Position numbers and translations under genes: made by a program | Assembly (NCBI GenBank): GCA_002344965.1 | Contig: DDUU01000049.1 | Location: 1-50,328 of the forward strand | From: Candidatus Tepidiaquacellales bacterium UBA2330 | GTDB lineage: Bacteria > Bacteroidota > Ignavibacteria > Tepidaquicellales > Tepidaquicellaceae | Reading direction: 5' to 3' | Length of the DNA: 50,328 nucleotides | Notes under the pieces: generated by a model | The model's input: the letters and a program-made list of their open reading frames with translations, nothing else | What the model was told of the DNA's origin: nothing | Databases searched by the model: none | Part shown: positions 16,743-25,468 of the stretch, piece by piece | How the letters are laid out: every line of letters starts with the position of its first letter | Position numbering within the stretch: position 1 is the first letter of the stretch

Positions 16743-19106
16743 ATGAAAATAATTTTAACTTTAATTCTGATCGGAATAACCGGCATTAGTATTTCTCAGC
16801 AGTCAGATGACTGGGAATGGCAGAACCCAAAACCACAGGGTAATAATATTTATGATATAATGTTCATTAATGATAACATCGGATATGCAGCCGGAAAATT
16901 CGGAACCTTTCTTAAAACCACTGACGGAGGAATGAACTGGGAATTTAAAAATTCACAAACGCTTGTTGATCTGTCCAGCATATACTTTTTAAATCCTGAT
17001 ACAGGTTATGTAAGCGGATTATCCGGTTACATTGCAAAGACAACAAACGGCGGAAACAACTGGAGTACTATCAGCTTTCCAACAACAAACTGGTTAAAGA
17101 AAATAATATTTACCAATAATAATACCGGATATGTTATAAGTTCATTTTCCATTGCAAGCCATATTTACAAAACTACTGACGCAGGTTTAAGCTGGGTAAA
17201 TCAATCAAACGGAGGAGCAACATTCCTGAATGATATTTTTTTTACGGATTCGCAAAACGGATATTCAGTTGGCAGCAGTCTTTTCAGCACAATTATTAAA
17301 ACCACAAACGGCGGTAATAACTGGGTAATTGTTGAATCAGGAGATTTCCAGCAGCTTAACTCAGTATTTTTTACAAACAGTAGTACCGGAATTGCTGCAG
17401 GAGATAATGGACATGTAGTCAGAACTACAAACAGCGGGATTAACTGGAGTCTTGTAGGTTCTGCAACTTCAATGGATTTAAATTCGATCGAATTTACAAA
17501 TCAAAATACTGGATATATCGCTGGATTCGGATATAATTTACTTAAGACAACAAATACCGGAGTGAGCTGGACTGTTTCAACTTTAAATTTTGAAGGATAC
17601 TTTCATACTTTTGAAATTTCAAATAACGGTACATTTCATCTTGCGGGTGAGTATGGCTCAATGTTCCGGAGTACAGACCTTGGTATAAACTGGATCTCAC
17701 AGCCAAATGTAACCATTGCTACTTTATGGGATGTCAATTTTATAGATGATAACACAGGAGTTGCTGTAGGTTCATGGAATGATGATTCCAATCTGATAAG
17801 GACTACGAACGGCGGGGTTAACTGGAATTCGATAAATACAGGATCAAGTTTATCTCTTTTTTCTGTTGACTTCATTGACGATAATACCGGTTTTGCATGC
17901 GGAACTAACGGTTTAATAATCAAAACAATAAACGCTGGTGAAACGTGGGAAACTATAAACAGCGGTACGATTGCAATACTTGTGGGGATAAATTTTCCGA
18001 CTCCGTCAACCGGTTATACGGCTGCTTCAAACGGCAGTATAAGAAAAACAACTAATGGCGGAATGAACTGGTTTGCTGTCAGCCCGACTTCTAACAATTC
18101 ATTATCTTCAATTTTTTTCACTGATGAGAATATTGGGTATGTTACTGCTGCTTCATTTAATCAGGCATTTAAAACTACTAACGGCGGAAATAACTGGTTT
18201 TTAATGTCACACAGTCTTACTGGAGCTAATATAAGAAGTATATTTTTTGTTAATCCTGATACAGGATATATGACTGCAACCGGAATTGTAAGAACAACAA
18301 ATGCCGGACTTTCATGGCAGTCAATGAATGTACCGTCACAAATGTACAGGGATGTCAGATTTAAAAGCAATTTCGGATATGCTGTAGGAGCAAGTGGAAA
18401 AATAATTAAATCAACCAATTACGGAGATAGCTGGATTACACAGCCGACTGTAACTCAAAATGAATTATATTCAGTAGATTTTACAAGCGAATTTAATGTT
18501 TATGTAACAGGTCTTGTAGGAACTATACTGCATACAATTCCGACAGAACTCAGACAAATCACAACTCTAAATTTGACATCATTCATTGAAGGATTTTATA
18601 ATCCGTTTTCAAATTCTCAGATCAGTGATACAATAAAAGTATATATAAGAAATGCCACATCGCCATATTTACTGAAAGATTCTGCAACAGTATTAATGCA
18701 ATCTAATGGTAGCTCTGAAATGGGTTTTAGCGGATTGTTACCTGGTCAGTATTATATTGTTATTAAACACAGAAACAGCATAGAGACTTGGAGCAGATCA
18801 GGAGGAGAAAACATTATAACGGGAACTGCTATAAATTATAATATGACAGATCAGATCACAAAAGCTTTTGGAAACAATTTGCAGCAGGTTGATACATCGC
18901 CTTTAAGATTTGCAATATTCAGCGGAGATGTGAATCAGGACGGAGTAGTTGACGGTACGGATATGAGTCTGATTGATAATGATGCATTAAATTCTGTCAC
19001 AGGTTACGTAAATACGGATATAAACGGAGATGAAGTCATTGATATTTCAGATTTTGCAGTAGCAGATAACAATGTGTTCAGTATTGTCTCAAAGATAACT
19101 CCCTGA
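16743..19106 (+). CDS. YCF48/BNR-repeat propeller protein with dockerin-like C-terminus
   Basis: I chose the ATG at 16743 because it gives a compact signal peptide (MKIILTLILIG...SISQ). An in-frame ATG at 16707 would add 12 Lys/Tyr/Asn-rich residues. About 14 YCF48/BNR repeats follow. They match the 718-residue neighbour unit for unit, including odd ones such as the 'GIAAGDNGHVVRTTNSGINW' unit. From 18567 the similarity ends: in place of a T9SS domain comes the ~180-residue module with 'HRNSIETWSRSGGE', 'TKAFGNN', two EF-hand loops (DVNQDGVVDGTD, DINGDEVIDISD) and a terminal 'KITP'. It is exported, but its anchoring route is unclear. Confidence 0.88.
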   Translation: MKIILTLILIGITGISISQQSDDWEWQNPKPQGNNIYDIMFINDNIGYAAGKFGTFLKTTDGGMNWEFKNSQTLVDLSSIYFLNPDTGYVSGLSGYIAKTTNGGNNWSTISFPTTNWLKKIIFTNNNTGYVISSFSIASHIYKTTDAGLSWVNQSNGGATFLNDIFFTDSQNGYSVGSSLFSTIIKTTNGGNNWVIVESGDFQQLNSVFFTNSSTGIAAGDNGHVVRTTNSGINWSLVGSATSMDLNSIEFTNQNTGYIAGFGYNLLKTTNTGVSWTVSTLNFEGYFHTFEISNNGTFHLAGEYGSMFRSTDLGINWISQPNVTIATLWDVNFIDDNTGVAVGSWNDDSNLIRTTNGGVNWNSINTGSSLSLFSVDFIDDNTGFACGTNGLIIKTINAGETWETINSGTIAILVGINFPTPSTGYTAASNGSIRKTTNGGMNWFAVSPTSNNSLSSIFFTDENIGYVTAASFNQAFKTTNGGNNWFLMSHSLTGANIRSIFFVNPDTGYMTATGIVRTTNAGLSWQSMNVPSQMYRDVRFKSNFGYAVGASGKIIKSTNYGDSWITQPTVTQNELYSVDFTSEFNVYVTGLVGTILHTIPTELRQITTLNLTSFIEGFYNPFSNSQISDTIKVYIRNATSPYLLKDSATVLMQSNGSSEMGFSGLLPGQYYIVIKHRNSIETWSRSGGENIITGTAINYNMTDQITKAFGNNLQQVDTSPLRFAIFSGDVNQDGVVDGTDMSLIDNDALNSVTGYVNTDINGDEVIDISDFAVADNNVFSIVSKITP

Positions 19107-19117
19107 TATAAAGTGAT

Positions 19118-19840
19118 TTAAATTTCTTTAATTGATATTATAACTTTTTCGAATTTTTCAGGTGACTGAAGAATTTGATTAATTTTAACAGCTACATCTT
19201 CAGGTTCGGCAAGTTCATTCTTCTTATAAAAATCTATAAACCTGCCAACCATACTGAAATCTTCAGGAGAAACTTTTCTTAGTTTTGTCTGCATTTGAGT
19301 ATTCACAACTCCCGGACCAAAGGAATAAATCCGGACGGGATTATTCGGATGTTTCAGCTTTTGTTCGGCGTCAGCTACTTGGCTGATCATTGCCAGACCT
19401 GCTTTTGCTGCGCAATAGACAGACCATGATTCAATTGCTTTATGAGCTGCTCCGGAACTGATGTTCATTATTATTCTTTTACAGTTTTGTTTCTGATACA
19501 TTTTAATAAAATTATTCATTAACAGACTTGGACTGATTAAGTTTACATTATATACATCTACAATATTATCTGAGGACAACTTACCCATACGCTTAACTTC
19601 CATTGCAGCAGCTGAGTTATTTACAAGTGTAATGGAATCCGCATCTTTAAAATCCGGAAACTCAAATTCCATAACTTTTTCAGTATCGCTCAAATCGAAT
19701 TCTGAGTGTTTATAATTTTCTGCATTAATGTTATTGCTTCGTGAAAATCCGTAAACGAAATTGCTGTCATCTCTGAGCAAAAGCTCTGCTAATGCTTTTC
19801 CTATTCCCCTGCTTGTTCCTGTAATAAAAAAGTAGTTCAT
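19118..19840 (-). CDS. Short-chain dehydrogenase/reductase, sepiapterin/benzil-reductase-like
   Basis: The 240-residue protein is a classical SDR with a Rossmann fold. The NAD(P) loop is TGTSRGIG (residues 8-15), the 'NNSAA' motif follows at about residue 90, and the catalytic set is Ser in 'NISSGAA' and Tyr/Lys in 'YCAAK'. The 'FGPGVVNTQMQ' segment after the active site is typical of the YueD/sepiapterin reductase-like branch, which prefers NADPH and reduces small dicarbonyls or pteridines. The exact substrate is unknown. It is convergent with the propeller gene, with only 11 bp between stops. Confidence 0.88.
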   Translation of the reverse strand: MNYFFITGTSRGIGKALAELLLRDDSNFVYGFSRSNNINAENYKHSEFDLSDTEKVMEFEFPDFKDADSITLVNNSAAAMEVKRMGKLSSDNIVDVYNVNLISPSLLMNNFIKMYQKQNCKRIIMNISSGAAHKAIESWSVYCAAKAGLAMISQVADAEQKLKHPNNPVRIYSFGPGVVNTQMQTKLRKVSPEDFSMVGRFIDFYKKNELAEPEDVAVKINQILQSPEKFEKVIISIKEI

Positions 19841-19888
19841 GTTTTTTTAAAATTATCGGAATAACTCAAATTCAATAAAATGCCGGAA

Positions 19889-19914
19889 ATAAAAAAGTCC
19901 GCAATTGCGGACTT
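19889..19914 (-). terminator. Intrinsic terminator of msrA (minus strand)
   Basis: The perfect palindrome aagtccgcaattgcggactt (19895-19914) is followed on the minus strand by a run of T. It lies 26 bp past the msrA stop. Confidence 0.9.
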
Positions 19915-19940
19915 AGAATATTTAACTGAGAAAGGATATT

Positions 19941-20624
19941 TTACTTTCCCGTATTATCTTTAATAAGATCTTTATAATCTTTATAGAACTTTCTAACTTT
20001 CGGAGCAATTACCAATGAGCAGTAAGATTTATCCTTATTGTTGTTGTAATAGTCCTGATGATAATCTTCAGCCGGATAAAAAACATCAAGTCCGGAAACT
20101 TCAGTAACTATCGGATCATCCCATAGCTTACTTTCATTAAATTTTTTTATAACTTCTTCAGATATATCCTTTTGATTTTCTGAATGATAAAAGATTGCAG
20201 ATCGGTATTGTGTTCCTGCATCAGCTCCCTGTCTGTTCAAAGTGGTTGGATCATGAATATGAAAAAATATTTCCAGGAGTTTATCAAATCCTATTACTTC
20301 CGGATCAAACGAGATCTGCACTACTTCAGCATGTCCCGTCTTTCCCGTACATACTTCCTCATAAGTAGGATTTTTTGTACTGCCGCCGGAATATCCGGAT
20401 ATTACCGATTCGACTCCTTTTAAATCTCTGAAGATAGTTTCTATACACCAGAAACATCCGCCTGCTAAAGTTGCCTGCTCCAATTTTTCTGACGCTCCTT
20501 TCTTATAGTTTATTTGTTTAAGAGTATTTGTATTTGATGTGTTTTCTTTTTCAGAGCTGCTCAGGAAATTGTATCCTAAGCCAGCAATTATAAATAATGA
20601 TATTATTAAAACTGATTTTTTCAT
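19941..20624 (-). CDS. msrA: Peptide-methionine (S)-S-oxide reductase MsrA, exported form
   Basis: MsrA reduces methionine-S-sulfoxide in proteins. The catalytic motif GGCFWCIE is at about residues 55-62, and 'GYSGGSTKNPTYEEVCTGKTGHAE' and 'YHQDYY' mark the family. The enzyme domain is of normal length and is preceded by about 50 extra residues: a hydrophobic segment (MKKSVLIISLFIIAGLGYNF) and a Ser/Asn/Thr-rich linker. The protein should thus be exported or anchored with the enzyme in the periplasm. Its upstream region holds three TTGTATACA sites at exact 23-bp spacing, and a terminator ends the unit. MsrB is encoded elsewhere (34246) and lacks a signal. Confidence 0.95.
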   Translation of the reverse strand: MKKSVLIISLFIIAGLGYNFLSSSEKENTSNTNTLKQINYKKGASEKLEQATLAGGCFWCIETIFRDLKGVESVISGYSGGSTKNPTYEEVCTGKTGHAEVVQISFDPEVIGFDKLLEIFFHIHDPTTLNRQGADAGTQYRSAIFYHSENQKDISEEVIKKFNESKLWDDPIVTEVSGLDVFYPAEDYHQDYYNNNKDKSYCSLVIAPKVRKFYKDYKDLIKDNTGK

Positions 20625-20709
20625 TGCAGTTTTTTTAATTTATTAAAAATCCGGAATGCATTTTTTTTAACTTATTTGCATCAGCAGAAGTTCAATAAAA
20701 TTTTATGTT

Positions 20710-20765
20710 TTGTATACAATATATTTTTTGAATTGTATACATTTTTTTATAAACATTGTATACAT
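20710..20765. promoter_or_regulatory. Three TTGTATACA sites at exact 23-bp spacing upstream of msrA
   Basis: The sites are ttgtatacaa (20710-20719), ttgtatacat (20733-20742) and ttgtatacat (20756-20765). The 23-bp step is exact. They lie 86-141 bp upstream of the msrA ATG. Each contains the palindrome TGTATACA, fitting a dimeric regulator that binds in tandem. A role in controlling msrA is inferred from position. Confidence 0.6.
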
Positions 20766-20884
20766 CTTAGCAGGATTTCTAATTTGAAAAAAATCATACA
20801 GTAACCGGGTTATCATCTTAACTAAGAAAATATATATTCCTAATTATTGCGAAAATCAACTATTTTTGCGCTTTTCAATTAAAA

Positions 20885-20920
20885 TAAAAAACCTCTGTAC
20901 GAATAAAACCGCACAGAGGT
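20885..20920 (-). terminator. Intrinsic terminator on the minus strand after the DUF4287 gene
   Basis: An acctctgt/acagaggt stem (20891-20898 and 20913-20920) is followed on the minus strand by ttttttatttt. It can end transcripts coming from 21053-22002. Confidence 0.85.
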
Positions 20921-20939
20921 AATTAAAGGAAGAACAAAT

Positions 20940-20984
20940 ATGAAAGAACGTATCGGCTGGCGCCGATGGTTACAAACTAAATAA
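20940..20984 (+). CDS. Possible 14-codon micro-ORF
   Basis: An ATG eleven bases after the start of a good ribosome-binding site (aaagga, about 20925-20930) opens a 14-codon frame reading MKERIGWRRWLQTK. Its middle contains a hairpin (atcggc/gccgat, 20952-20967). No gene lies directly downstream on the plus strand, so an attenuator role is not supported. It may be chance. The surrounding gap (20625-21052) otherwise holds the operators and the terminator listed here. Confidence 0.25.
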   Translation: MKERIGWRRWLQTK

Positions 20985-21052
20985 AATATATTAATAATCC
21001 AATATATTTTTTTATATTTTTTAAATTTTTTTTGATGGTAAAAAAATGTTTA

Positions 21053-21622
21053 TCATTTTACTACGCGTTTGTTTGCTTCTTTCAGAAGTTCTTTAAGTTT
21101 ATTATCAATTTGCTTTTTTTCAGTTAAAACAATCATATGAGAAATTCTCGGCATTGCTCCGAGTGAAACCGCCTTAAGTAAATACTGATCAAATTTTTTA
21201 TCACCCAGATCCATACCGACTCTTATTTCTTTGCTTTTTATTGCAGCCACTGCAAATTCCCTCCCTTCTCGGAAAGAGATGTAAGTCTTGGTAGGCAAAA
21301 TCTCAGCATTTTTGAAAACCGACTTTATGAAATTTTCCAGTTCATCATATAACGGGATCAGATTTTCCTTTCCCTTAAACAATGCTTGTTTCAAGTCACC
21401 GGAATCTGCATAAACAGGTTTGCCGCCGTTAAGAAATATACCTGCTATGAAAGTTGCGTTCATATGATTAATGCCGTATTCTTTTTTAAGCTTTTCGACT
21501 GACTCTTTCATTTTCGTAAGTGAGCCGGCTTTCAGGATTTTCATCCATTCGGCAAGATCTTTTCCGGTCTTTTCTTTTACAGATGATAGAAATTCCTGTT
21601 CATAATCTTTTGAAGTTTTCAT
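21053..21622 (-). CDS. DUF4287 plus DUF5655 domain protein
   Basis: The 189-residue protein joins two small domains. Residues 1-70 fit DUF4287 (a helical domain with 'KEKTGKDLAEWMKILK' and 'LKKEYGINHMNATFI'). Residues 85-189 fit DUF5655 ('LIPLYDELENFIKSV', then 'TKTYISFREGREFAVAAIKSKEIRVGM' strands). Both are widespread domains of unknown function, and their fusion is common in soil and aquatic bacteria. It has no signal peptide. It lies 8 bp downstream of the VOC gene on the same strand, so the two are probably co-transcribed and end at the terminator at 20885. Confidence 0.82.
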   Translation of the reverse strand: MKTSKDYEQEFLSSVKEKTGKDLAEWMKILKAGSLTKMKESVEKLKKEYGINHMNATFIAGIFLNGGKPVYADSGDLKQALFKGKENLIPLYDELENFIKSVFKNAEILPTKTYISFREGREFAVAAIKSKEIRVGMDLGDKKFDQYLLKAVSLGAMPRISHMIVLTEKKQIDNKLKELLKEANKRVVK

Positions 21623-21630
21623 TATAATTT

Positions 21631-22002
21631 TTATTTAGGTGAATGAAGAGCCATTTTATTTCCTTCAGTATCAATAAAAATTGCCATGTAACCAATTTCA
21701 GGAGTAATCTGTGTTTTCGGTGTTGATATTTTACCGCCGGAAGATTCTACTTTATCAAGAATTTTCTGCAGATCATCTCCTCCGTTTAAATACAATAGCG
21801 GTCCGTCTGTAGTTGGTTTTGTATTATTACTCTGGAAAAGATGTCCTCCGACACCTTCCTGATCTTCAATCGGGAAGAATGCCAGCTCCTGACCTCCCAT
21901 ATCCGATATTTTCATTTCAAATCCGAATATGGAGTTATAAAAATTTACAGCTCTTTTTATGTCTGCTGCCGGTACAGCAAACCAGTTGATTGCGTTTTTC
22001 AT
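21631..22002 (-). CDS. VOC (glyoxalase/bleomycin-resistance-like) family protein
   Basis: I chose the ATG at 22002 because it gives the usual VOC start 'MKNAINWFAVPAADIKRAVNFY'-style strand and helix. A longer frame from 22032 adds ten residues of AT-rich leader. The product has about 123 residues with two beta-alpha-beta-beta-beta units: 'FYNSIFGFEM' in the first, 'IGYMAIFIDTEGNKMALHSP' in the second. VOC proteins bind a metal and act on small molecules or antibiotics; the substrate here is unknown. It is the first gene of a two-gene unit with the DUF4287 gene and is divergent from the amidohydrolase. Confidence 0.85.
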   Translation of the reverse strand: MKNAINWFAVPAADIKRAVNFYNSIFGFEMKISDMGGQELAFFPIEDQEGVGGHLFQSNNTKPTTDGPLLYLNGGDDLQKILDKVESSGGKISTPKTQITPEIGYMAIFIDTEGNKMALHSPK

Positions 22003-22101
22003 GTTTTTTATTTTGTTTAATTTAAAATACAATTACTCTAAATTAAATCTATTAATTTAAATTAATTTATTTAATATTGCTAATTTTATAAAATATTTTA
22101 A

Positions 22102-23673
22102 ATGGAAATTCTTCTCATAAATGCAAAGGTCAGAATATCCCGGAATAACTTCGCTTATTGCGTCGGTTTTGATTCCGTAACCGGCAGGATAAATTTTACC
22201 GGAGATAAGCAGGAAGCGGAAAAAGTCAGAACTTCTTTTAAAGAAATAATTGATTGCAATGGAAAACTGGTCATTCCTTCCTTTTATGAAGGACATTGTC
22301 ATTTTGTCGAAGGAGCATACGTTAATTCACTTTTGGATCTCAGAAATGCGGCAGTAAGTAATGATTTTGTAAAATCAATAAGAGAATACAGAAAATTACC
22401 TGAAGTCAGTTTTATTGCAGGGGGCTTTTTCGCCGAATCGAATTTTAAGGAAGATATTGATCTGAATACTGAATTTCTGGATTCCATCTGCGATGACATT
22501 CCCGTAGTAATTTCCAGATTTGATTCACATGCAGCTTTTGCAAATTCAAAAGCGATAGAGCTATCGGGTTTATTATCCAAAGAATCAGAATTTACATCTG
22601 ATGAGATAATAAAATCCGGCGGGAAGTTTACAGGTGAACTTAAGGAGAGGGCAAGGGATTTTGTGCTTCATTCGCTTCCAAGACCTGATCTTCAGAAAAG
22701 ATATAAAGTTGCAAAAGATCTTATGGATAGATTTAATTCTTACGGTATTACATCGATATCTGACATAACTTTGGTTTCCGATCTTGAAGTATTTAAAGAA
22801 TTCATCAATTCAAATACTCTTACTCTTGATGTGGATGCGAGATTAAACATTTCAGAATATAAAAATATTGAAAAGTATAAAAAGGAGTTTGAAGGTTTTG
22901 AAAACCGCATAAAGTTTAAATCATTCAAAGCTTTCTATGACGGATCCCTTTCGAGCAAAACTGCTTATATGCATTCCGACTATAAAGGTGTTTCGCACAA
23001 CGGAATTCAGACTGACATTGTTTTAAACGGAGATTTTCACAGAGCCTGTGCTGAGATTGACAGAAACGGATATCAGCTTTCAGTGCATGCGATCGGCGAT
23101 AAAGCAGTTACTGAGCTTTTAGATTTCAATGAAATTTTAATCCGGACAAACGGAGCAAAGGACCGGAGATTCAGAATTGAGCATGCTCAGCATATTTCAG
23201 AAAGTGATTTTGACAGATTCAGAGATCTGAAAGTAATCGCTTCTGTTCAGCCGTCGCATCTTTTCAGTGATGCAAAGACTGCGGAACTGATACTTGACGA
23301 TCCATCACTTGAGCATAACTACAACCGGCTCTTTAATAACGGGAGTAAAGTATGTTTCGGGACGGATTTCCCGATTGTCAGCGAAAATCCTTTTGAAACA
23401 ATTTATTTTGCGATGACACGGAAAGCTGAAGGTTTTGAAAATGGATTTTACGGAGATAAATGTATCTCTCTTGATGACTGTATAGACGCTTACACATTAA
23501 ACAACGCGTTTGCATCTTATGCTGAAAATGATAAAGGAAAACTTGAACCGGGAATGAATGCGGATCTGATTATTTTAAATGAAAATTTATATGAAGTAAA
23601 TCCTGATGATATCAGAAACTGCAGCGTTCATTCAACATTTTTCAAAGGCAATTTGATTTATTCAGCTGAATAA
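22102..23673 (+). CDS. YtcJ-like metal-dependent amidohydrolase
   Basis: The 523-residue protein is an amidohydrolase of the Amidohydro_3/YtcJ type. The first metal motif is H65-C-H67 (in 'EGHCHFVEG'). Later come 'KAFYDGSLSSKTAYM', the metal His of 'LSVHAIGDKAV', 'RIEHAQH' and the catalytic Asp of 'CFGTDFPI'. The C-terminal 'KGKLEPGMNADLIILN' strand belongs to the small beta domain that also contains the N-terminal strands. It hydrolyses C-N bonds in an unknown amide. No signal peptide is seen, so it is likely cytoplasmic. It is convergent with the subtilase, with 22 bp between. Confidence 0.9.
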   Translation: MEILLINAKVRISRNNFAYCVGFDSVTGRINFTGDKQEAEKVRTSFKEIIDCNGKLVIPSFYEGHCHFVEGAYVNSLLDLRNAAVSNDFVKSIREYRKLPEVSFIAGGFFAESNFKEDIDLNTEFLDSICDDIPVVISRFDSHAAFANSKAIELSGLLSKESEFTSDEIIKSGGKFTGELKERARDFVLHSLPRPDLQKRYKVAKDLMDRFNSYGITSISDITLVSDLEVFKEFINSNTLTLDVDARLNISEYKNIEKYKKEFEGFENRIKFKSFKAFYDGSLSSKTAYMHSDYKGVSHNGIQTDIVLNGDFHRACAEIDRNGYQLSVHAIGDKAVTELLDFNEILIRTNGAKDRRFRIEHAQHISESDFDRFRDLKVIASVQPSHLFSDAKTAELILDDPSLEHNYNRLFNNGSKVCFGTDFPIVSENPFETIYFAMTRKAEGFENGFYGDKCISLDDCIDAYTLNNAFASYAENDKGKLEPGMNADLIILNENLYEVNPDDIRNCSVHSTFFKGNLIYSAE

Positions 23674-23695
23674 TTAATTGTTTGAATTAAATTAA

Positions 23696-25369
23696 TCAGT
23701 TTGAAGCGTTAACCAGCTCGCCTGCTTTTTTAAATGCATTTATCATGTCAATTACTCCGCCTGATTTTGATAGCTTTGAGAAAAGCTCTTTAGATTTTAC
23801 ACCGTTTACTTTTACGGAAAGACCGTCATATTTTCTGACTGAAGAGAGAATCGCTTCTTTCATTTGAGAGGCGGTAATGTCAGGATAGTAAGCTTTCAGA
23901 ACTGCGGCTATTCCGGCGACCGAAGGTGCTGCCATGCTTGTACCGTCTATCATTTTATATTTTCCTCCCGGTATAGTTGAATATATCTGAACTCCGGGTG
24001 CAAATACATCTATTACTTCATCAGAATAATTACTGAACGGAGCGAGCAGATCAAACTTAGCATTTTTATTCTCCGGATCTTTTTCCTTATTCCATTTCTT
24101 CATCCATGAATGCGCGCCGACCACAATCATATTATTAAAATATTTTTTCTCGCCGTTTTCTATCAGATACTTCCTCGGATAATTTACGGTTTCTTTTATA
24201 TCTTCTCCTTCATTTCCTGCTGACACTACAAACAAAACTCCTTTTTCTTCAGCATATTTAATTGCATCCACTACATATTCAGGATCCGGAGAATAATATT
24301 TTCCGGCTGACATATTAATAATACTTGCTCCGTTATCCACTGCATATCTGATTGCATTTCCGATATCTTTATCTCTTTCATCCCCTTCATTCGGAACTGC
24401 CTTTAGGAACATTATTTTGGCAAAAGGAGCGTGACCAGTTTTTCTTGAAGCGATAATTCCGGATGTATGAGTCCCGTGCTCTTCTGAATTTTCAGAGACA
24501 TCATTATTTCCGTAATTTGTTTCATCAAGTTTTAAAGGATCGTCCCCAATAAGTTCATGTACATCTACAGAGTCAAACAAAACTTTATTTTTAATTTCAT
24601 ATTCATCAGTAACTTTAACAAGATCATCTTTCTCCATTCCAAAAAGAAGATATACGCCCAGAATAACAGAAGCCGCATCACCAATTTCTCCTTCAGGGAG
24701 ATTCATTGACATTCCCTGCAGTTTTTTCGGATCAGTAGTAATATTATTTTTTCTCAATAAATCTTCGGCTGCTTCGACATCTGAAAGAGTTTCTGAAAGA
24801 CCTTTATAAGTAGCGGAAATTTCATCCATTTTATTTTCATATTCTTCGGTAACTTTTTTAAAATAAGGGTCGGATTTAGGAGTGTTGAGTTTTTTTAATC
24901 TGAAATATTCACGGGTAAATTCATACGGCAGATGTTTTGCATTTCCAAGAAAATTCCATCCGTAAAAATCATCTACATAGCCGTTGTTATCATCATCGAC
25001 ACCAGCAGCCCCGTTTATTTCAGCCATATTCTTCCAAACATTTTCTTTAAGATCAGGATGGTCAATATCAAACCCGGAGTCAATTACCGCAACTACAACA
25101 TCACTGCTTACCGGTACCGGAGAAAGCGTTTTAATATATTCGTAAAATGCTTTTGTCCTGGTACCTTCATAACCGTCCTTTTCGGGATCCAGACGTGTCC
25201 AGTCGGGAAGCTCTTTCTCAGGACTTTTGAATTTATAATGTGATTCATATAAACCGTGAATTGATTTAAAAGCGTAATTCCCGGGTGAGTCAAAACTCAG
25301 TATCGGAAAGAGAAAAAATAATACAGTTACAGATAATACATATCTCTTTACTTGACCTTTTAATTTCAT
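23696..25369 (-). CDS. Exported S8 (subtilisin-like) serine protease
   Basis: The 557-residue protein has a signal peptide (about residues 1-27) and one S8 protease domain. The triad is Asp97 (AVIDSG), His298 (EHGTHTSG) and Ser478 (GTSMAAP), and the oxyanion Asn is Asn386 (SAGNEGE). About 200 residues lie between Asp and His, against about 30 in subtilisin; the extra part is mostly helical and charged (residues 140-280). This long insert is seen in some Bacteroidota subtilases. There is no T9SS or dockerin-like tail, so it probably acts in the periplasm. No inhibitor-like prodomain is obvious. Confidence 0.92.
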   Translation of the reverse strand: MKLKGQVKRYVLSVTVLFFLFPILSFDSPGNYAFKSIHGLYESHYKFKSPEKELPDWTRLDPEKDGYEGTRTKAFYEYIKTLSPVPVSSDVVVAVIDSGFDIDHPDLKENVWKNMAEINGAAGVDDDNNGYVDDFYGWNFLGNAKHLPYEFTREYFRLKKLNTPKSDPYFKKVTEEYENKMDEISATYKGLSETLSDVEAAEDLLRKNNITTDPKKLQGMSMNLPEGEIGDAASVILGVYLLFGMEKDDLVKVTDEYEIKNKVLFDSVDVHELIGDDPLKLDETNYGNNDVSENSEEHGTHTSGIIASRKTGHAPFAKIMFLKAVPNEGDERDKDIGNAIRYAVDNGASIINMSAGKYYSPDPEYVVDAIKYAEEKGVLFVVSAGNEGEDIKETVNYPRKYLIENGEKKYFNNMIVVGAHSWMKKWNKEKDPENKNAKFDLLAPFSNYSDEVIDVFAPGVQIYSTIPGGKYKMIDGTSMAAPSVAGIAAVLKAYYPDITASQMKEAILSSVRKYDGLSVKVNGVKSKELFSKLSKSGGVIDMINAFKKAGELVNASN

Positions 25370-25468
25370 ATAACTAATCTCTTTAAATTTATATATTGAG
25401 TTCTAATTTATGTAATACGGCTAACACTTGGAAGTCTCAAAAAATTACAATCAATCCAAACTATTTCT

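Noticed and set aside
11072..19106. Recent gene conversion among the secreted genes
   Set aside because: The shared protein segments differ at many silent positions, so there is no sign of a recent copy event.
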